Shown one piece after another: positions 33,167-41,000 of a stretch of DNA of 53,939 nucleotides; position 1 is the first letter of the stretch; each line of letters begins with the position of its first letter. Made by a program: the position numbers and the translations under genes. Under the pieces are notes generated by a model. It ran no database searches, had not been told where the DNA came from, and saw nothing but the letters and a program-made list of their open reading frames with translations. Source of the DNA: JAKALX01 sp964508715 (GTDB taxonomy: Bacteria > Chloroflexota > Dehalococcoidia > Tepidiformales > Tepidiformaceae); the NCBI GenBank assembly GCA_964508715.1, contig CAZDUX010000020.1:1-53939 (forward strand). Reading direction: 5' to 3'.

Positions 33167-33257
33167 GGCTCGAGTCTCTTCTGAGGTGACCGGGAGGGTA
33201 TAACCCGAACCGGGGGCATGCGCGCGCCTGCCCCTGCGGCATCTGTACCGCCTCCAG

Positions 33258-33269
33258 ATCGGTTACGCT
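33258..33269 (+). promoter_or_regulatory. Island promoter element, copy 2 (regulator gene)
   Basis: ATCGGTTACGCT, 48 bases before the regulator start. Same motif as at 31404 and 36114; TACGCT would be the -10. Confidence 0.5.
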
Positions 33270-33317
33270 GCGTATCCGCCAACCCCTGGCATCGGGGGGT
33301 GGCGGTGGAGGCATCGT

Positions 33318-34166
33318 GTGACCGAATGGGCTGCCCTGCTGCGTAAGGCACGCTCCGACATCGGCATGTCGCGACCGGCGTTGGCTGCGAATGCCGGTGT
33401 TTCGGCGCAGACCGTGAAAGCGTACGAACTCGGGTTTCGCCGCCCATCGCGGGCACTGCTCACGTCCCTGCTGGACGTACTCGAAGTCGACCGCCGGCTG
33501 CGTAACGAGATCCTGGTCGGGGCCGGCTTCGCGCCGGATGGAGAGAGGCTTGGCCCAACCAATCCGGACTACATGTACACGGTCGATGAGGCCCGGGCGC
33601 TGGCCGACACCCTGCCGTGGCCGTGCCACGTCACCAGCGAGTTGATGGAGGTGGTAGCCGCCAATGGCGTGGCCCAAAGGCTCTGGGGTGTGGATCTCGA
33701 ACACGAACTGCCCGGGCCCGTGGACAGGAATCTCGCCACTTTTGCGACCAACCCTCGATTCGCAGACCGTGTCACCAACTGGGAAGCAGTGGTCTCCGTG
33801 GCCGTTGGCGTGCTGAAGGGACACCACCGTGGTGCAGTGCCTCTACCCGAGACGACGACGGCATATTTCGCCGCGGTGATGGAGCGTGTCTTCGATGGGA
33901 ACGCACGCTACGTGCGGCGCTTACTCAATCTCTGGGATCGGGTTCCGCCTCGCGCACCGAAGATCCGCTGGTTCTACGACGTCAACTGGTCGGACAGGGT
34001 CGTTGGCGAGATGCGGTTCAGAGTTTCAGTGGCGATGGCGGACGAGCCCGGCGGCCTGATGTTCCATGACTGGGTCCCGGCCGATGCCCAAACGTGGAGC
34101 CGGCTGGACGCGGTAACGGGTGGCTGTGAGCGCGAGGACACGGTGGGCGGCGGACGAGATCAGTAG
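33318..34166 (+). CDS. XRE-family transcriptional regulator with MmyB-like sensor domain
   Basis: A 282-residue regulator. The N-terminal helix-turn-helix (about 5-62) reads LLRKARSDIGMSRPALAANA then GVSAQTVKAYELGFRRPS, as in Cro/CI-type domains; the C-terminal part (about 80-265) has the PAS-like MmyB ligand-binding pattern (ALADTLPWPCHVTSELMEVV, ANGVAQRLWG, LLNLWDRVPPRAPKIRWFYD, MRFRVSVAMADEPGGLMFHDWVP), whose homologues bind small hydrophobic ligands such as fatty acids. GGAGG precedes the GTG start. It lies between the IniB-like and Hsp70 genes and overlaps the latter convergently by seven bases, so it is the obvious candidate regulator of the island. Confidence 0.85.
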   Translation: MTEWAALLRKARSDIGMSRPALAANAGVSAQTVKAYELGFRRPSRALLTSLLDVLEVDRRLRNEILVGAGFAPDGERLGPTNPDYMYTVDEARALADTLPWPCHVTSELMEVVAANGVAQRLWGVDLEHELPGPVDRNLATFATNPRFADRVTNWEAVVSVAVGVLKGHHRGAVPLPETTTAYFAAVMERVFDGNARYVRRLLNLWDRVPPRAPKIRWFYDVNWSDRVVGEMRFRVSVAMADEPGGLMFHDWVPADAQTWSRLDAVTGGCEREDTVGGGRDQ

Positions 34167-36052
34167 TAGCCCGGTGTCGGAAGGCTCGCACAGTTGCCGC
34201 TCCCCGCGACGACGGCATGGCTGGCGTTGGCCACGATAACGCATATCTGCTGGGCATTCTGCGGCCGGTCGGAGGGCATGTAACCGGCGAACGGGCTGGC
34301 CCCTGCGTAGTCCATCCCGGCGGCCGCCGGGACGGTGTTGAAGTAGAAGTGCAGGTGGTGGCCTGCAAGCGAGGGCGCGAAGCCCGAGGTGGTGAAGGCG
34401 ACCTGGAAGTGGTCGGCGGCGACGGTCACTCCGGTGATTGTGGCCGAGACGGCGCCGGTAGTTGCGGTCGGTGGCGGAGCCGTAGGTGTTGCCGTGGGTG
34501 GCGGAGTCGCAGGGGTAGCAGTAGGTGGCCGAGTCGTCGGGGTGTAGGTCGCGACTACGGTCGGCGATGGAGCCCTGGTGGGGCTGGGGGTAGCGGTGGC
34601 CGTCGCCGTGAACGTGCTGGTGAGTGACGGGCTGGGGCTCGCGACCGCAGCTGCAGCAACGCTGGCCCCCGCAGTCGCCGCTGGGGCGCCGGCCACGAGC
34701 AGGGTGCGATTATCGTCACCGCCGCTCTTGTCACCTGGAAGGAGGAAGGCGAGCCCTGTTGCAATCGCAGCCACGGTGGCCAGGCCCGCGAGCGCAAGCA
34801 GCAGCCATCGCGGGGGAGAACCAAACATGCCACGCAAAGCGGCTGGTATCGAGTTGGCGGAGGCTGTTGTCAAGGCCATCGTGCCTGCGGGTGCGGGTGC
34901 ACTATCGGGCTGACGTTCCGCTTCCTGTAGCTCCGGCGATGGGGGCAAGACGGCTGGCCGGGGCAGGTCTGCCGTCACCGTGACGTTATCGAGTTGATCC
35001 CGGCCGAAGATCGCGGCACCGAGCGCTATCGCGTGCTTGGGGTGTGCATCGACAGCAGTTGGACGGCCCGTGGCCTCGCGCACGAGGGCACCCACGAGAG
35101 GAATACGGGAACTGCCGCCTACGAGCAGGATGCGATCGATCTCTTCGAGTTCGAGGCCGGCACTTCGGACGGCGCGCTCGAGGGCCGCGGTGGTTTCCCT
35201 GAGGCGGGGCCGCACGATCTCCTCGAACTCTTCGCGGGTGAGCCGCACCTCGGTCTGCAGGGAAGGGAGGAGCACGGGGATAACGCTCTCGGTATCGGAG
35301 GAGAGTGCTTCCTTGGCCTCGCGGGATTCTTCCCGGAGGCGATTGGCGGCGGCCCGCGCCGCCGGATCGGCGGGGTCGAGCCTGTCGAGGGCTCCTCCGG
35401 TGGCCGTGTTCACGAGCCCGAGTACGGCCTGGTCGAAGTCGATTCCTCCGAGCCGTTCGAGCCCCTCGGCTTCCCCGAGGAGTTCGAAGCCGTCTACCGA
35501 CTTGCGCAGCACAGCAGCATCGAAGGTGCCGCCGCCGAAATCGTAGACAGCAACGACCGCGCCGGGTTCGAGGCGCTCCTGCTCCGCATAGTGAATGGCG
35601 GCAGCCTCCGGCTCGCTGAGCATGGCGGCCCGTTCGATGCCTGCCTGGCGTACGGCCTGGCGGAGGAGGTCGAGCTTATAAGGGCCGTAGCTGGCCGGGT
35701 GTGTCACGACCACCATGGCAGGCGGCTCGCCACGTTGCCGGGCTACCTGGTCGACCACGCTGCGAAGGAGGTGAGCATAGAGGGCTTCGGCGCCATAGGG
35801 CGTGCCACCGAGGAGGAGTGGGACAGGGTCGCCGAGGCGGCGTTTGAATTCGCGGGCGGTGCGCGCCGGCTCAGTCTGTGCCCGGCGTTCTGCTGCCTCG
35901 CCGGTCAGCACTTCACCATCGGCACGGAGCACGACGATGGAAGGGATGGAGGCTGCGTGAGAACCGAGTTGGAAGATCTCCGTCCGCCCGTTCACATCGA
36001 TGGCGGCTGCGGTGTAGGTGGTTCCCACGTCAACGCCGATGACGTAGCTCAC
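34160..36052 (-). CDS. Membrane-anchored Hsp70-family protein with extracellular Thr/Pro stalk
   Basis: A 630-residue protein. Residues 1-375 form an Hsp70 actin-like ATPase: phosphate-1 loop VDVGTTYTAAAID, phosphate-2 loop YDFGGGTFDAAVL, adenosine motif LLVGGSSRIPLV and the EPEAAAIHY connect segment. The substrate-binding domain of DnaK is absent. Instead there is a Pro-rich linker, one membrane helix (about 415-437), a Thr/Pro-rich stalk (about 465-530) and a C-terminal beta-type domain of about 100 residues ending CASLPTPGYY, presumably outside the cell. No DnaJ or GrpE gene is nearby. It is divergent from the IniA-like gene across 83 bp, suggesting shared control and a role in coupling cytoplasmic ATP hydrolysis to an envelope sensor. 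Confidence 0.85.
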   Translation of the reverse strand: MSYVIGVDVGTTYTAAAIDVNGRTEIFQLGSHAASIPSIVVLRADGEVLTGEAAERRAQTEPARTAREFKRRLGDPVPLLLGGTPYGAEALYAHLLRSVVDQVARQRGEPPAMVVVTHPASYGPYKLDLLRQAVRQAGIERAAMLSEPEAAAIHYAEQERLEPGAVVAVYDFGGGTFDAAVLRKSVDGFELLGEAEGLERLGGIDFDQAVLGLVNTATGGALDRLDPADPAARAAANRLREESREAKEALSSDTESVIPVLLPSLQTEVRLTREEFEEIVRPRLRETTAALERAVRSAGLELEEIDRILLVGGSSRIPLVGALVREATGRPTAVDAHPKHAIALGAAIFGRDQLDNVTVTADLPRPAVLPPSPELQEAERQPDSAPAPAGTMALTTASANSIPAALRGMFGSPPRWLLLALAGLATVAAIATGLAFLLPGDKSGGDDNRTLLVAGAPAATAGASVAAAAVASPSPSLTSTFTATATATPSPTRAPSPTVVATYTPTTRPPTATPATPPPTATPTAPPPTATTGAVSATITGVTVAADHFQVAFTTSGFAPSLAGHHLHFYFNTVPAAAGMDYAGASPFAGYMPSDRPQNAQQICVIVANASHAVVAGSGNCASLPTPGYY

Positions 36053-36113
36053 TTCTCCGTCTCCTCTCGAACGGGCGAATTGTACCGTTCGGTCCTTCCC
36101 ACGGGATGAGGCG

Positions 36114-36125
36114 ATCGGGTACGCT
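36114..36125 (+). promoter_or_regulatory. Island promoter element, copy 3 (IniA-like gene, leaderless)
   Basis: ATCGGGTACGCT with TACGCT ending ten bases before the ATG at 36136. Since no ribosome site is present, the transcript is probably leaderless. The motif would lie inside the coding region if the upstream ATG at 36106 were used, which argues for 36136. Confidence 0.5.
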
Positions 36126-36135
36126 CAGTGCCCCT

Positions 36136-37980
36136 ATGGAGCCCCCCGCAACCAGCGAAGTCGAAAGAGCAATCGAGGAAGCAGGGACTTATGCAGACCT
36201 TGCCGCGCAGGCGGCTGCGGCGCTGGGCCGTGAGGATCTGTCCCGGCGGATAGCGAACGCGAGGGGGCGGCTCAGGAACCCCGACGCCACCATCGCGGTG
36301 GTGGGGGAGTTCAAACAGGGGAAGAGTTCACTCGTCAACGCACTCCTGGGTACGAACGTGTGCCCGGTCGACGATGACATCGCTACATCGACCCTTTCGA
36401 TCCTGCGCTACGGGGAGGAGGCGCGGGTTGTCGCCTGGCAGGTCGAGGACGGGGAACGCCAGAGGCGTGAGTACAGCCTGGCGGATCTGCCGGGCCTGGT
36501 GACGGAGCAAGGCAACACCGCCACGGGCCGCCCGGAGCTTGTCGAAGTGTACCTGCCGAATCCGCTGCTGCAGCACGGGGTGACCGTGGTGGACACGCCG
36601 GGCGCCAACGGGGTCCGCCCCGGTTACGCGGCGATCGTGCTGGGTTATCTGCAGGCCGTCCATGGGGCGATCTTCGTGACAGATGCATCGTCGCCTCTGA
36701 CGCACGAGGAACTGGAGTTCCTCGAGGGCGCGGCTGAGGTCGCACCGGCCTGTGTGATCGCGCTTTCGAAGACGGATATGTTCCCTCACTGGCGGGAGGT
36801 CTACGCGGCGAACGGAAGGCTTCTCGAGACTGCGGGCCTCGCATTGGAGTGTGTGCCGGTCTCCTCGGTACTACGGGAAGGGGCGCTCGCAGACAGGGAT
36901 CCGGGCCTGAACGATGAGAGCGGGTTCCCGGCACTCATCCAGTTCCTGGAGGAGAGAGTCGCCGGGCAGATGACAACGATCGCCGTGGCCGGTGTCCTGG
37001 ATGCGGCGATCCTGAGCCTGACTGAGATGCAGGTTGCCACCCGGGCAGGGCTCGACGCACGCCTTTCCCCCGGGACGATGGAGGAGCGGCTACAGGCATC
37101 GCGGGAAGCGAAGGCGCGGTTGGAGCGGCTGCGCCAGGGCAACGCGCGGTGGCCAACCGTGATGAATGATGGCCTCACCGAGCTGGTGGCACGCGTGGAT
37201 CATCAGTACCGGCGGCGCATGCGCGACCTGCAGCGCCACGTGGACGATGAGCTTGCCCGGGGTGACCCGAAGGCGATCTGGGCCGAGCTGACGGTCTATG
37301 TTCGCGAACAGGCAGCGGAGGTCGCGCGAGACGTGGTACGCGAGATGGAGGCCGGCGCCGATAGCGTGGCACAGCAGGTCACCTCGCTGCTGGCGGAAGA
37401 GGACCTCCAGATCGGGACGGCAGTCGGGTCGCGGCCGGCGATCGACCTGTCCAATCACTGGGCGCCGCGGCCGCTTTCGATGCCTTCCATAGGGTCGACA
37501 GTGGGGTTGGGCCTTTCGGGGCTGCGGGGCGCCCAGGGTGGGCTGATCCTGCTGGGGATGATGACGGGGCTTGCGGGGATTGTACTTTCGACGGGGGTGC
37601 TGCTGGGGATAGCCGCGCTCTTCGGCGGGAGGCAGGTGCTGGATGAGCGCAAGAGGCAGGTCGCTGTACGCAGGCAGGAGGCACGGACAGCAATCCGCCA
37701 GTTCCTCGATGAGGCCGAATTCGAAGTAAACAAAGCCCTGCGCGACCTTTCTCGTGAGCAAAATCGCCGCCTGCGTGAGCACTACAACGAACGCATTTCG
37801 GAACGAATTCGGACGTGCGCCGAGACAGTGGCGACCCTGGAGCGTGGCCTGCAGGAGAGCGGGGCCGCGCGCGAGGCGCAGATCAGTGAGCTGAGGGAGC
37901 AGGACGCCCGGCTCGAGGCGATGCTCGAACGGCTGGTACAGCGCCGTAACGAGATTGTTGAACCGAGGCGGACGTCGTGA
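36136..37980 (+). CDS. iniA: IniA-like dynamin-family GTPase
   Basis: A 614-residue bacterial dynamin-like protein. GTPase motifs: G1 GEFKQGKSS (57-65), G3 DTPG (153-156) and G4 SKTD (211-214). The helical stalk follows, with a paired hydrophobic segment (about 465-495, GGLILLGMMTGLAGIVLSTG...) that would dip into membrane, and a C-terminal coiled coil. From memory, several stretches match mycobacterial IniA closely (KTDMFPHWREVYAAN, LNDESGFPALIQFL, DGLTELVARVDH, GDPKAIWAEL). Mycobacterial IniA (640 residues) is induced by cell-wall inhibitors and remodels membranes. The gene overlaps the IniC-like gene by four bases. Start chosen at 36136 because of the promoter position. Confidence 0.88.
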   Translation: MEPPATSEVERAIEEAGTYADLAAQAAAALGREDLSRRIANARGRLRNPDATIAVVGEFKQGKSSLVNALLGTNVCPVDDDIATSTLSILRYGEEARVVAWQVEDGERQRREYSLADLPGLVTEQGNTATGRPELVEVYLPNPLLQHGVTVVDTPGANGVRPGYAAIVLGYLQAVHGAIFVTDASSPLTHEELEFLEGAAEVAPACVIALSKTDMFPHWREVYAANGRLLETAGLALECVPVSSVLREGALADRDPGLNDESGFPALIQFLEERVAGQMTTIAVAGVLDAAILSLTEMQVATRAGLDARLSPGTMEERLQASREAKARLERLRQGNARWPTVMNDGLTELVARVDHQYRRRMRDLQRHVDDELARGDPKAIWAELTVYVREQAAEVARDVVREMEAGADSVAQQVTSLLAEEDLQIGTAVGSRPAIDLSNHWAPRPLSMPSIGSTVGLGLSGLRGAQGGLILLGMMTGLAGIVLSTGVLLGIAALFGGRQVLDERKRQVAVRRQEARTAIRQFLDEAEFEVNKALRDLSREQNRRLREHYNERISERIRTCAETVATLERGLQESGAAREAQISELREQDARLEAMLERLVQRRNEIVEPRRTS

Positions 37981-39449
37981 CTTCTGCACTGCTGGCACGT
38001 GTGGATGCGGCCTGCGCGCGCGCCATCGACGAACTCGGCGACAGCGGGCCCGTGGAAGAGGTACAGAAAATCCGAGAGGGGCTGCACGAACCGCTGCGGG
38101 TGGCGATCGTCGGGAGGGTGAAGGCCGGCAAGTCGACGTTGCTGAACGCACTGCTGGGGGAGCGGATAGCGGCCACGGATGCTGGTGAATGTACACGTTA
38201 CGTCGGCCACTACCGTCATGGCCTTGCGTACGACGTCGAGGCTGTCCTGACCGGGGGGACGCGACAGAAGCTGCCCTTTCGCCGCGGGGATGAAATGCTC
38301 GAAATCGGCCTCGATGAGGCACGCGGAGATGTCGGCCATCTCGAGGTGGCCTGGCCGTCCAGTGCGCTCGAAAAGCTGACCATCATCGATACACCCGGCA
38401 TGGGGTCAACGAGCGAGGAGGTGCGGATTCGAGTTGCATCGTTCCTGAGGGACGAGGATGAGCGGTTCGCGCCAGAGGCGGACGCGGTGGTCTTCCTGAT
38501 GCGCCACCTGCACCGAACCGATCTCGAGGTGATGGACAGCCTGTACGACCAATCCATCGTCTCGGCGTCGCCGGTGAATGCAGTGGCAGTGCTTTCGCGC
38601 GCCGATGAGGTATGCGCCGCCCGCCCAGACGCGATGGAGGCAGCAGGCCGTATCGCTGGCCGCTATGCGGCCGACCCCCTGTTTCGTGGGGCAGTGGCGG
38701 ATGTGGTGCCCATGGCAGGCCTCCTGGCTGAAACAGGGGCTACACTCCGCGAATCTGAGGTTGCCTGGTTGCGGCAGCTTGCCGGGATGGGCGAGCCTGA
38801 GTACCGGTCGCTGCTGCTTTCGGTGGACCGGTTTCGCCAGTCGGAGGCCAGTCCCCTGACGGCCGAGGTACGGGAAATCCTGCTTGGACGACTCGGGTTG
38901 TTCGGATTGCGTTTTACCCTGCGGGAGATCGGGGAGGGGAGAAGTGAGTCGGCAGTGGCGCTGGCCCGGGCGCTTACGCAGGTGTCGGGAATTGGGCGCC
39001 TGCAGGCGCTCATTGACGAGTATTTCGCATCACGAGCGGGGCACCTGAAAGCACGATCGGCGCTACTTCAGCTTCGTGCTACCGCACGCGCGGTTGAGGA
39101 TGTCAATCCGGGTGCCGCACGCTCAATTCGCCGGTCGATCGAAATGGCAGAGGCGTCGGCCCACGAACTCGCTGAATTGAGGCTGCTGCATATCGCGCTC
39201 ACCGGCTCTGCAGGACTAACCGGGGAGGAGGTGGCCGAAGTTCGCCGCCTGGTTTCGAGTAGCCCGGCTACAGAGAGGCTGGGGCTCCCCGTGGATGCGC
39301 CTGGCGACGTGCGCGCCCGGGCGGCACTCGAGAGGGTTGAGCACTGGCGGGAGCGGGCCTCGAATCCGCTGGCCTCACGTGAGCTCACAGCTGCCTGCGA
39401 AATCGCAGCCCGCTCATACGAGGGGATCTATGCAGGCGAACTTGCCTGA
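37977..39449 (+). CDS. iniC: IniC-like dynamin-family GTPase
   Basis: A 490-residue partner GTPase (mycobacterial IniC has 493). G1 is GRVKAGKST (46-54), followed by LLNALLGERIAATDAGECTR, G3 IIDTPG ending at 141 and G4 SRAD near 205. The C-terminal half is helical (LLLSVDRFRQSE, GLFGLRFTLREIGEG, LQALIDEYFASRAGHLKARS). These blocks match IniC rather than IniA as I remember them. No clear transmembrane segment, unlike IniA. The GTG start overlaps the iniA stop (GTGA), so the two are coupled and probably hetero-oligomerise at the membrane. Confidence 0.87.
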   Translation: MTSALLARVDAACARAIDELGDSGPVEEVQKIREGLHEPLRVAIVGRVKAGKSTLLNALLGERIAATDAGECTRYVGHYRHGLAYDVEAVLTGGTRQKLPFRRGDEMLEIGLDEARGDVGHLEVAWPSSALEKLTIIDTPGMGSTSEEVRIRVASFLRDEDERFAPEADAVVFLMRHLHRTDLEVMDSLYDQSIVSASPVNAVAVLSRADEVCAARPDAMEAAGRIAGRYAADPLFRGAVADVVPMAGLLAETGATLRESEVAWLRQLAGMGEPEYRSLLLSVDRFRQSEASPLTAEVREILLGRLGLFGLRFTLREIGEGRSESAVALARALTQVSGIGRLQALIDEYFASRAGHLKARSALLQLRATARAVEDVNPGAARSIRRSIEMAEASAHELAELRLLHIALTGSAGLTGEEVAEVRRLVSSSPATERLGLPVDAPGDVRARAALERVEHWRERASNPLASRELTAACEIAARSYEGIYAGELA

Positions 39450-39914
39450 GCCTGGCAGCATCGCATGGACGCGCTGGCCCGTGTCATCGTTGGAGGGCCC
39501 CGCAGAGGTTCAGGGCGCTGCCCGGTCACGCGGGCGAAACATGCTGTGACCCACCCCGGCACGGGATGGCATCTGATTCCGGAGTGTTATGCGCTGCGCG
39601 ACACAACCCGCCGAGCTGAATCTGAACACCGCGAGGACCTTCCATTACCCGTTGTCGTCGCGGCCGGATAGTGACTCGAGGCGCCAGCATGGCAACCACC
39701 AAACAGGCTCCCCTGGAGACGAGCAGCCCGAGATCTTCCCAGGCTTTCCGCCGATCGGCCCCGCTAACATGTCGAACCCTCGGTGCCCGCCGGAGCATCA
39801 CCACGTGATGTCAGCACTACGCTGATGCGGGACACGACGGGAGGCACTCCATGACGATCATGGACGAGGTCATTCCGTCGACCGGGTAGTTGCGGCGGAT
39901 GGGACTGTGCTACT
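39450..39914. other. Right end of the island, noncoding
   Basis: 465 bases with no credible gene. It contains a 12-codon open frame (39851-39889) preceded by GGGAGGCACTCC, which may be a decayed or truncated gene start next to the attachment-like repeat. Confidence 0.45.
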
Positions 39915-39944
39915 TCAGGGGTTCGAATCCCCTACGCGCTGCCA
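39915..39944 (+). repeat. Right attachment-like repeat: detached tRNA-Glu 3' end
   Basis: T-arm, 3' acceptor strand and CCA of a tRNA without any 5' half; 28/30 identical to 30967-30996 (differences at the positions reading C for T and G for A). No matching 5' acceptor strand is found in the preceding 100 bases. Confidence 0.75.
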
Positions 39945-39957
39945 GTATGCACGACAT

Positions 39958-39979
39958 GAGGAGGGCAATGGCCCTCCTC
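39958..39979 (+). terminator. Terminator hairpin following the detached tRNA end
   Basis: Perfect 9-bp stem GAGGAGGGC/GCCCTCCTC with AATG loop followed by GTTTGGG. Its place 13 bases after the tRNA fragment suggests it was the original tRNA-Glu terminator. Confidence 0.75.
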
Positions 39980-40050
39980 GTTTGGGTCGGAGGTGTTGGC
40001 GGGGGCATCTCGCCGTGGTAGCAATCGCGGCTGGAGGTAGGGGTAGATGG

Positions 40051-40860
40051 TCAGGAGGCGGGGTTGTCTGCTGCGGTCTCCTGTTTCGTACGCTGGCGAG
40101 GGATGAGGCGGCTGAGCATGAGGTAGTCGGGGTCGCTGTGCGTCACGTGGGTTGGGATCAACGATGCAGCGAGGGCGTTGCAGGTGGACTTGGTAAGCGC
40201 GAGGGCTATCGGGTCTTTCTCGAGGAGGTTCCTGGCAAGAGAGCGCGCCCGGGGAAGAAGTTCGCTATCGGGGACAACGTGGTTGAGGAAGCCCCACGAG
40301 AGTGCATCGCTCGACGAGAAACGGTCACAGCTCATGACGAGTTCTTTCGTACGGGCGGGACCGAGTTCCCGCATGAGGCGGGGGAGGGCATTCCAGGTGA
40401 GCGGGATGTTGAGTTCGACTTCGGGGATGGAGAACCAGGCTGATTCGGCGGCGATCCGGATGTCGAGGCAGGCCAGAATGACCACGCCACCCCCGATTGC
40501 GAGGCCGTTGACGGCGCCAATAGTGACCTGACCAAGGCTTTCGAGGGCCTCCGCAGTCCGATTGCCGATTGACGAGCGGATGCGTTCTTCGAGGGGAGAC
40601 CCGCTGGCGTACCGGTCGGTGAACGTGGGACGTGTGGACGCGCCGACGGAGCCGCCGAGGTCGGCGCCGGCTGAGAATGCACGGCCTGCACCGGTGAGGA
40701 TGATGACCCGGGCTTCGGCATCGTCGCGCAGCTCGCGGCAGGTCTGCTGGAGTTCCTCGTGGACGGTTGTTGAGATGGCGTTGAGCTTGGCGGGCCGGTT
40801 GAGGGTGATGGTGACGAGGCCGGGTAGTTCGGTGTCGCGTTCGACAAGCAGGGTTTCCAT
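40051..40860 (-). CDS. Enoyl-CoA hydratase/isomerase (crotonase family)
   Basis: A 269-residue crotonase-fold enzyme. Oxyanion-hole motifs are FSAGADLGG (near 65) and NGLAIGGG (near 115), and an acidic residue is retained in SIPEVELNIPLTW, where one catalytic Glu usually lies. It should act on enoyl-CoA thioesters by hydration or isomerisation. The ATG at 40860 has GGAG upstream; the frame is open 28 codons further without support. It is divergent from the LysR regulator across 140 bp and is the first gene to the right of the island. Confidence 0.86.
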   Translation of the reverse strand: METLLVERDTELPGLVTITLNRPAKLNAISTTVHEELQQTCRELRDDAEARVIILTGAGRAFSAGADLGGSVGASTRPTFTDRYASGSPLEERIRSSIGNRTAEALESLGQVTIGAVNGLAIGGGVVILACLDIRIAAESAWFSIPEVELNIPLTWNALPRLMRELGPARTKELVMSCDRFSSSDALSWGFLNHVVPDSELLPRARSLARNLLEKDPIALALTKSTCNALAASLIPTHVTHSDPDYLMLSRLIPRQRTKQETAADNPAS

Positions 40861-41000
40861 GACAGGCTCCACTGGACGGGGTGGGGGGATGGTGCCCACG
40901 GGGTGATGATAGGTGCAACAAGGGGTTCGGCGCGAAGGAATCACGGGGCGCGGGTGAGATGGTGTAGACTCAGGTTCCCATCACCAAGGGATGTCCTGTT

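Larger units (their letters stand above)
30997..39944. mobile_element. Putative tRNA-Glu genomic island carrying an IniBAC-Hsp70-like module
   Basis: About 8.9 kb lies between the intact tRNA-Glu and a detached copy of its 3' end. The content is five genes: an IniB-position acidic protein, an XRE/MmyB-type regulator, a membrane Hsp70, and IniA- and IniC-like GTPases. No integrase, transposase or transfer gene is visible, so it is an immobilised or trans-mobilised island. The boundaries rest on the direct repeat; function rests on homology of the GTPases. Confidence 0.6.

Noticed and set aside
34994..36109. A 371-codon frame antisense to the Hsp70 gene
   Set aside because: The Hsp70 ATPase motifs lie on the other strand; this frame has no recognisable domain.
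36106..36135. Ten-residue longer IniA-like protein from the ATG at 36106
   Set aside because: The shared promoter element would lie inside this extension and there is no ribosome site before 36106.
30997..39914. An integrase or transposase inside the tRNA-bounded region
   Set aside because: No open frame shows tyrosine-recombinase, serine-recombinase or DDE motifs; left and right ends are noncoding.
39870..39944. A complete second tRNA gene
   Set aside because: Only the T arm and 3' acceptor strand are present; no D arm, anticodon arm or matching 5' acceptor could be found upstream.
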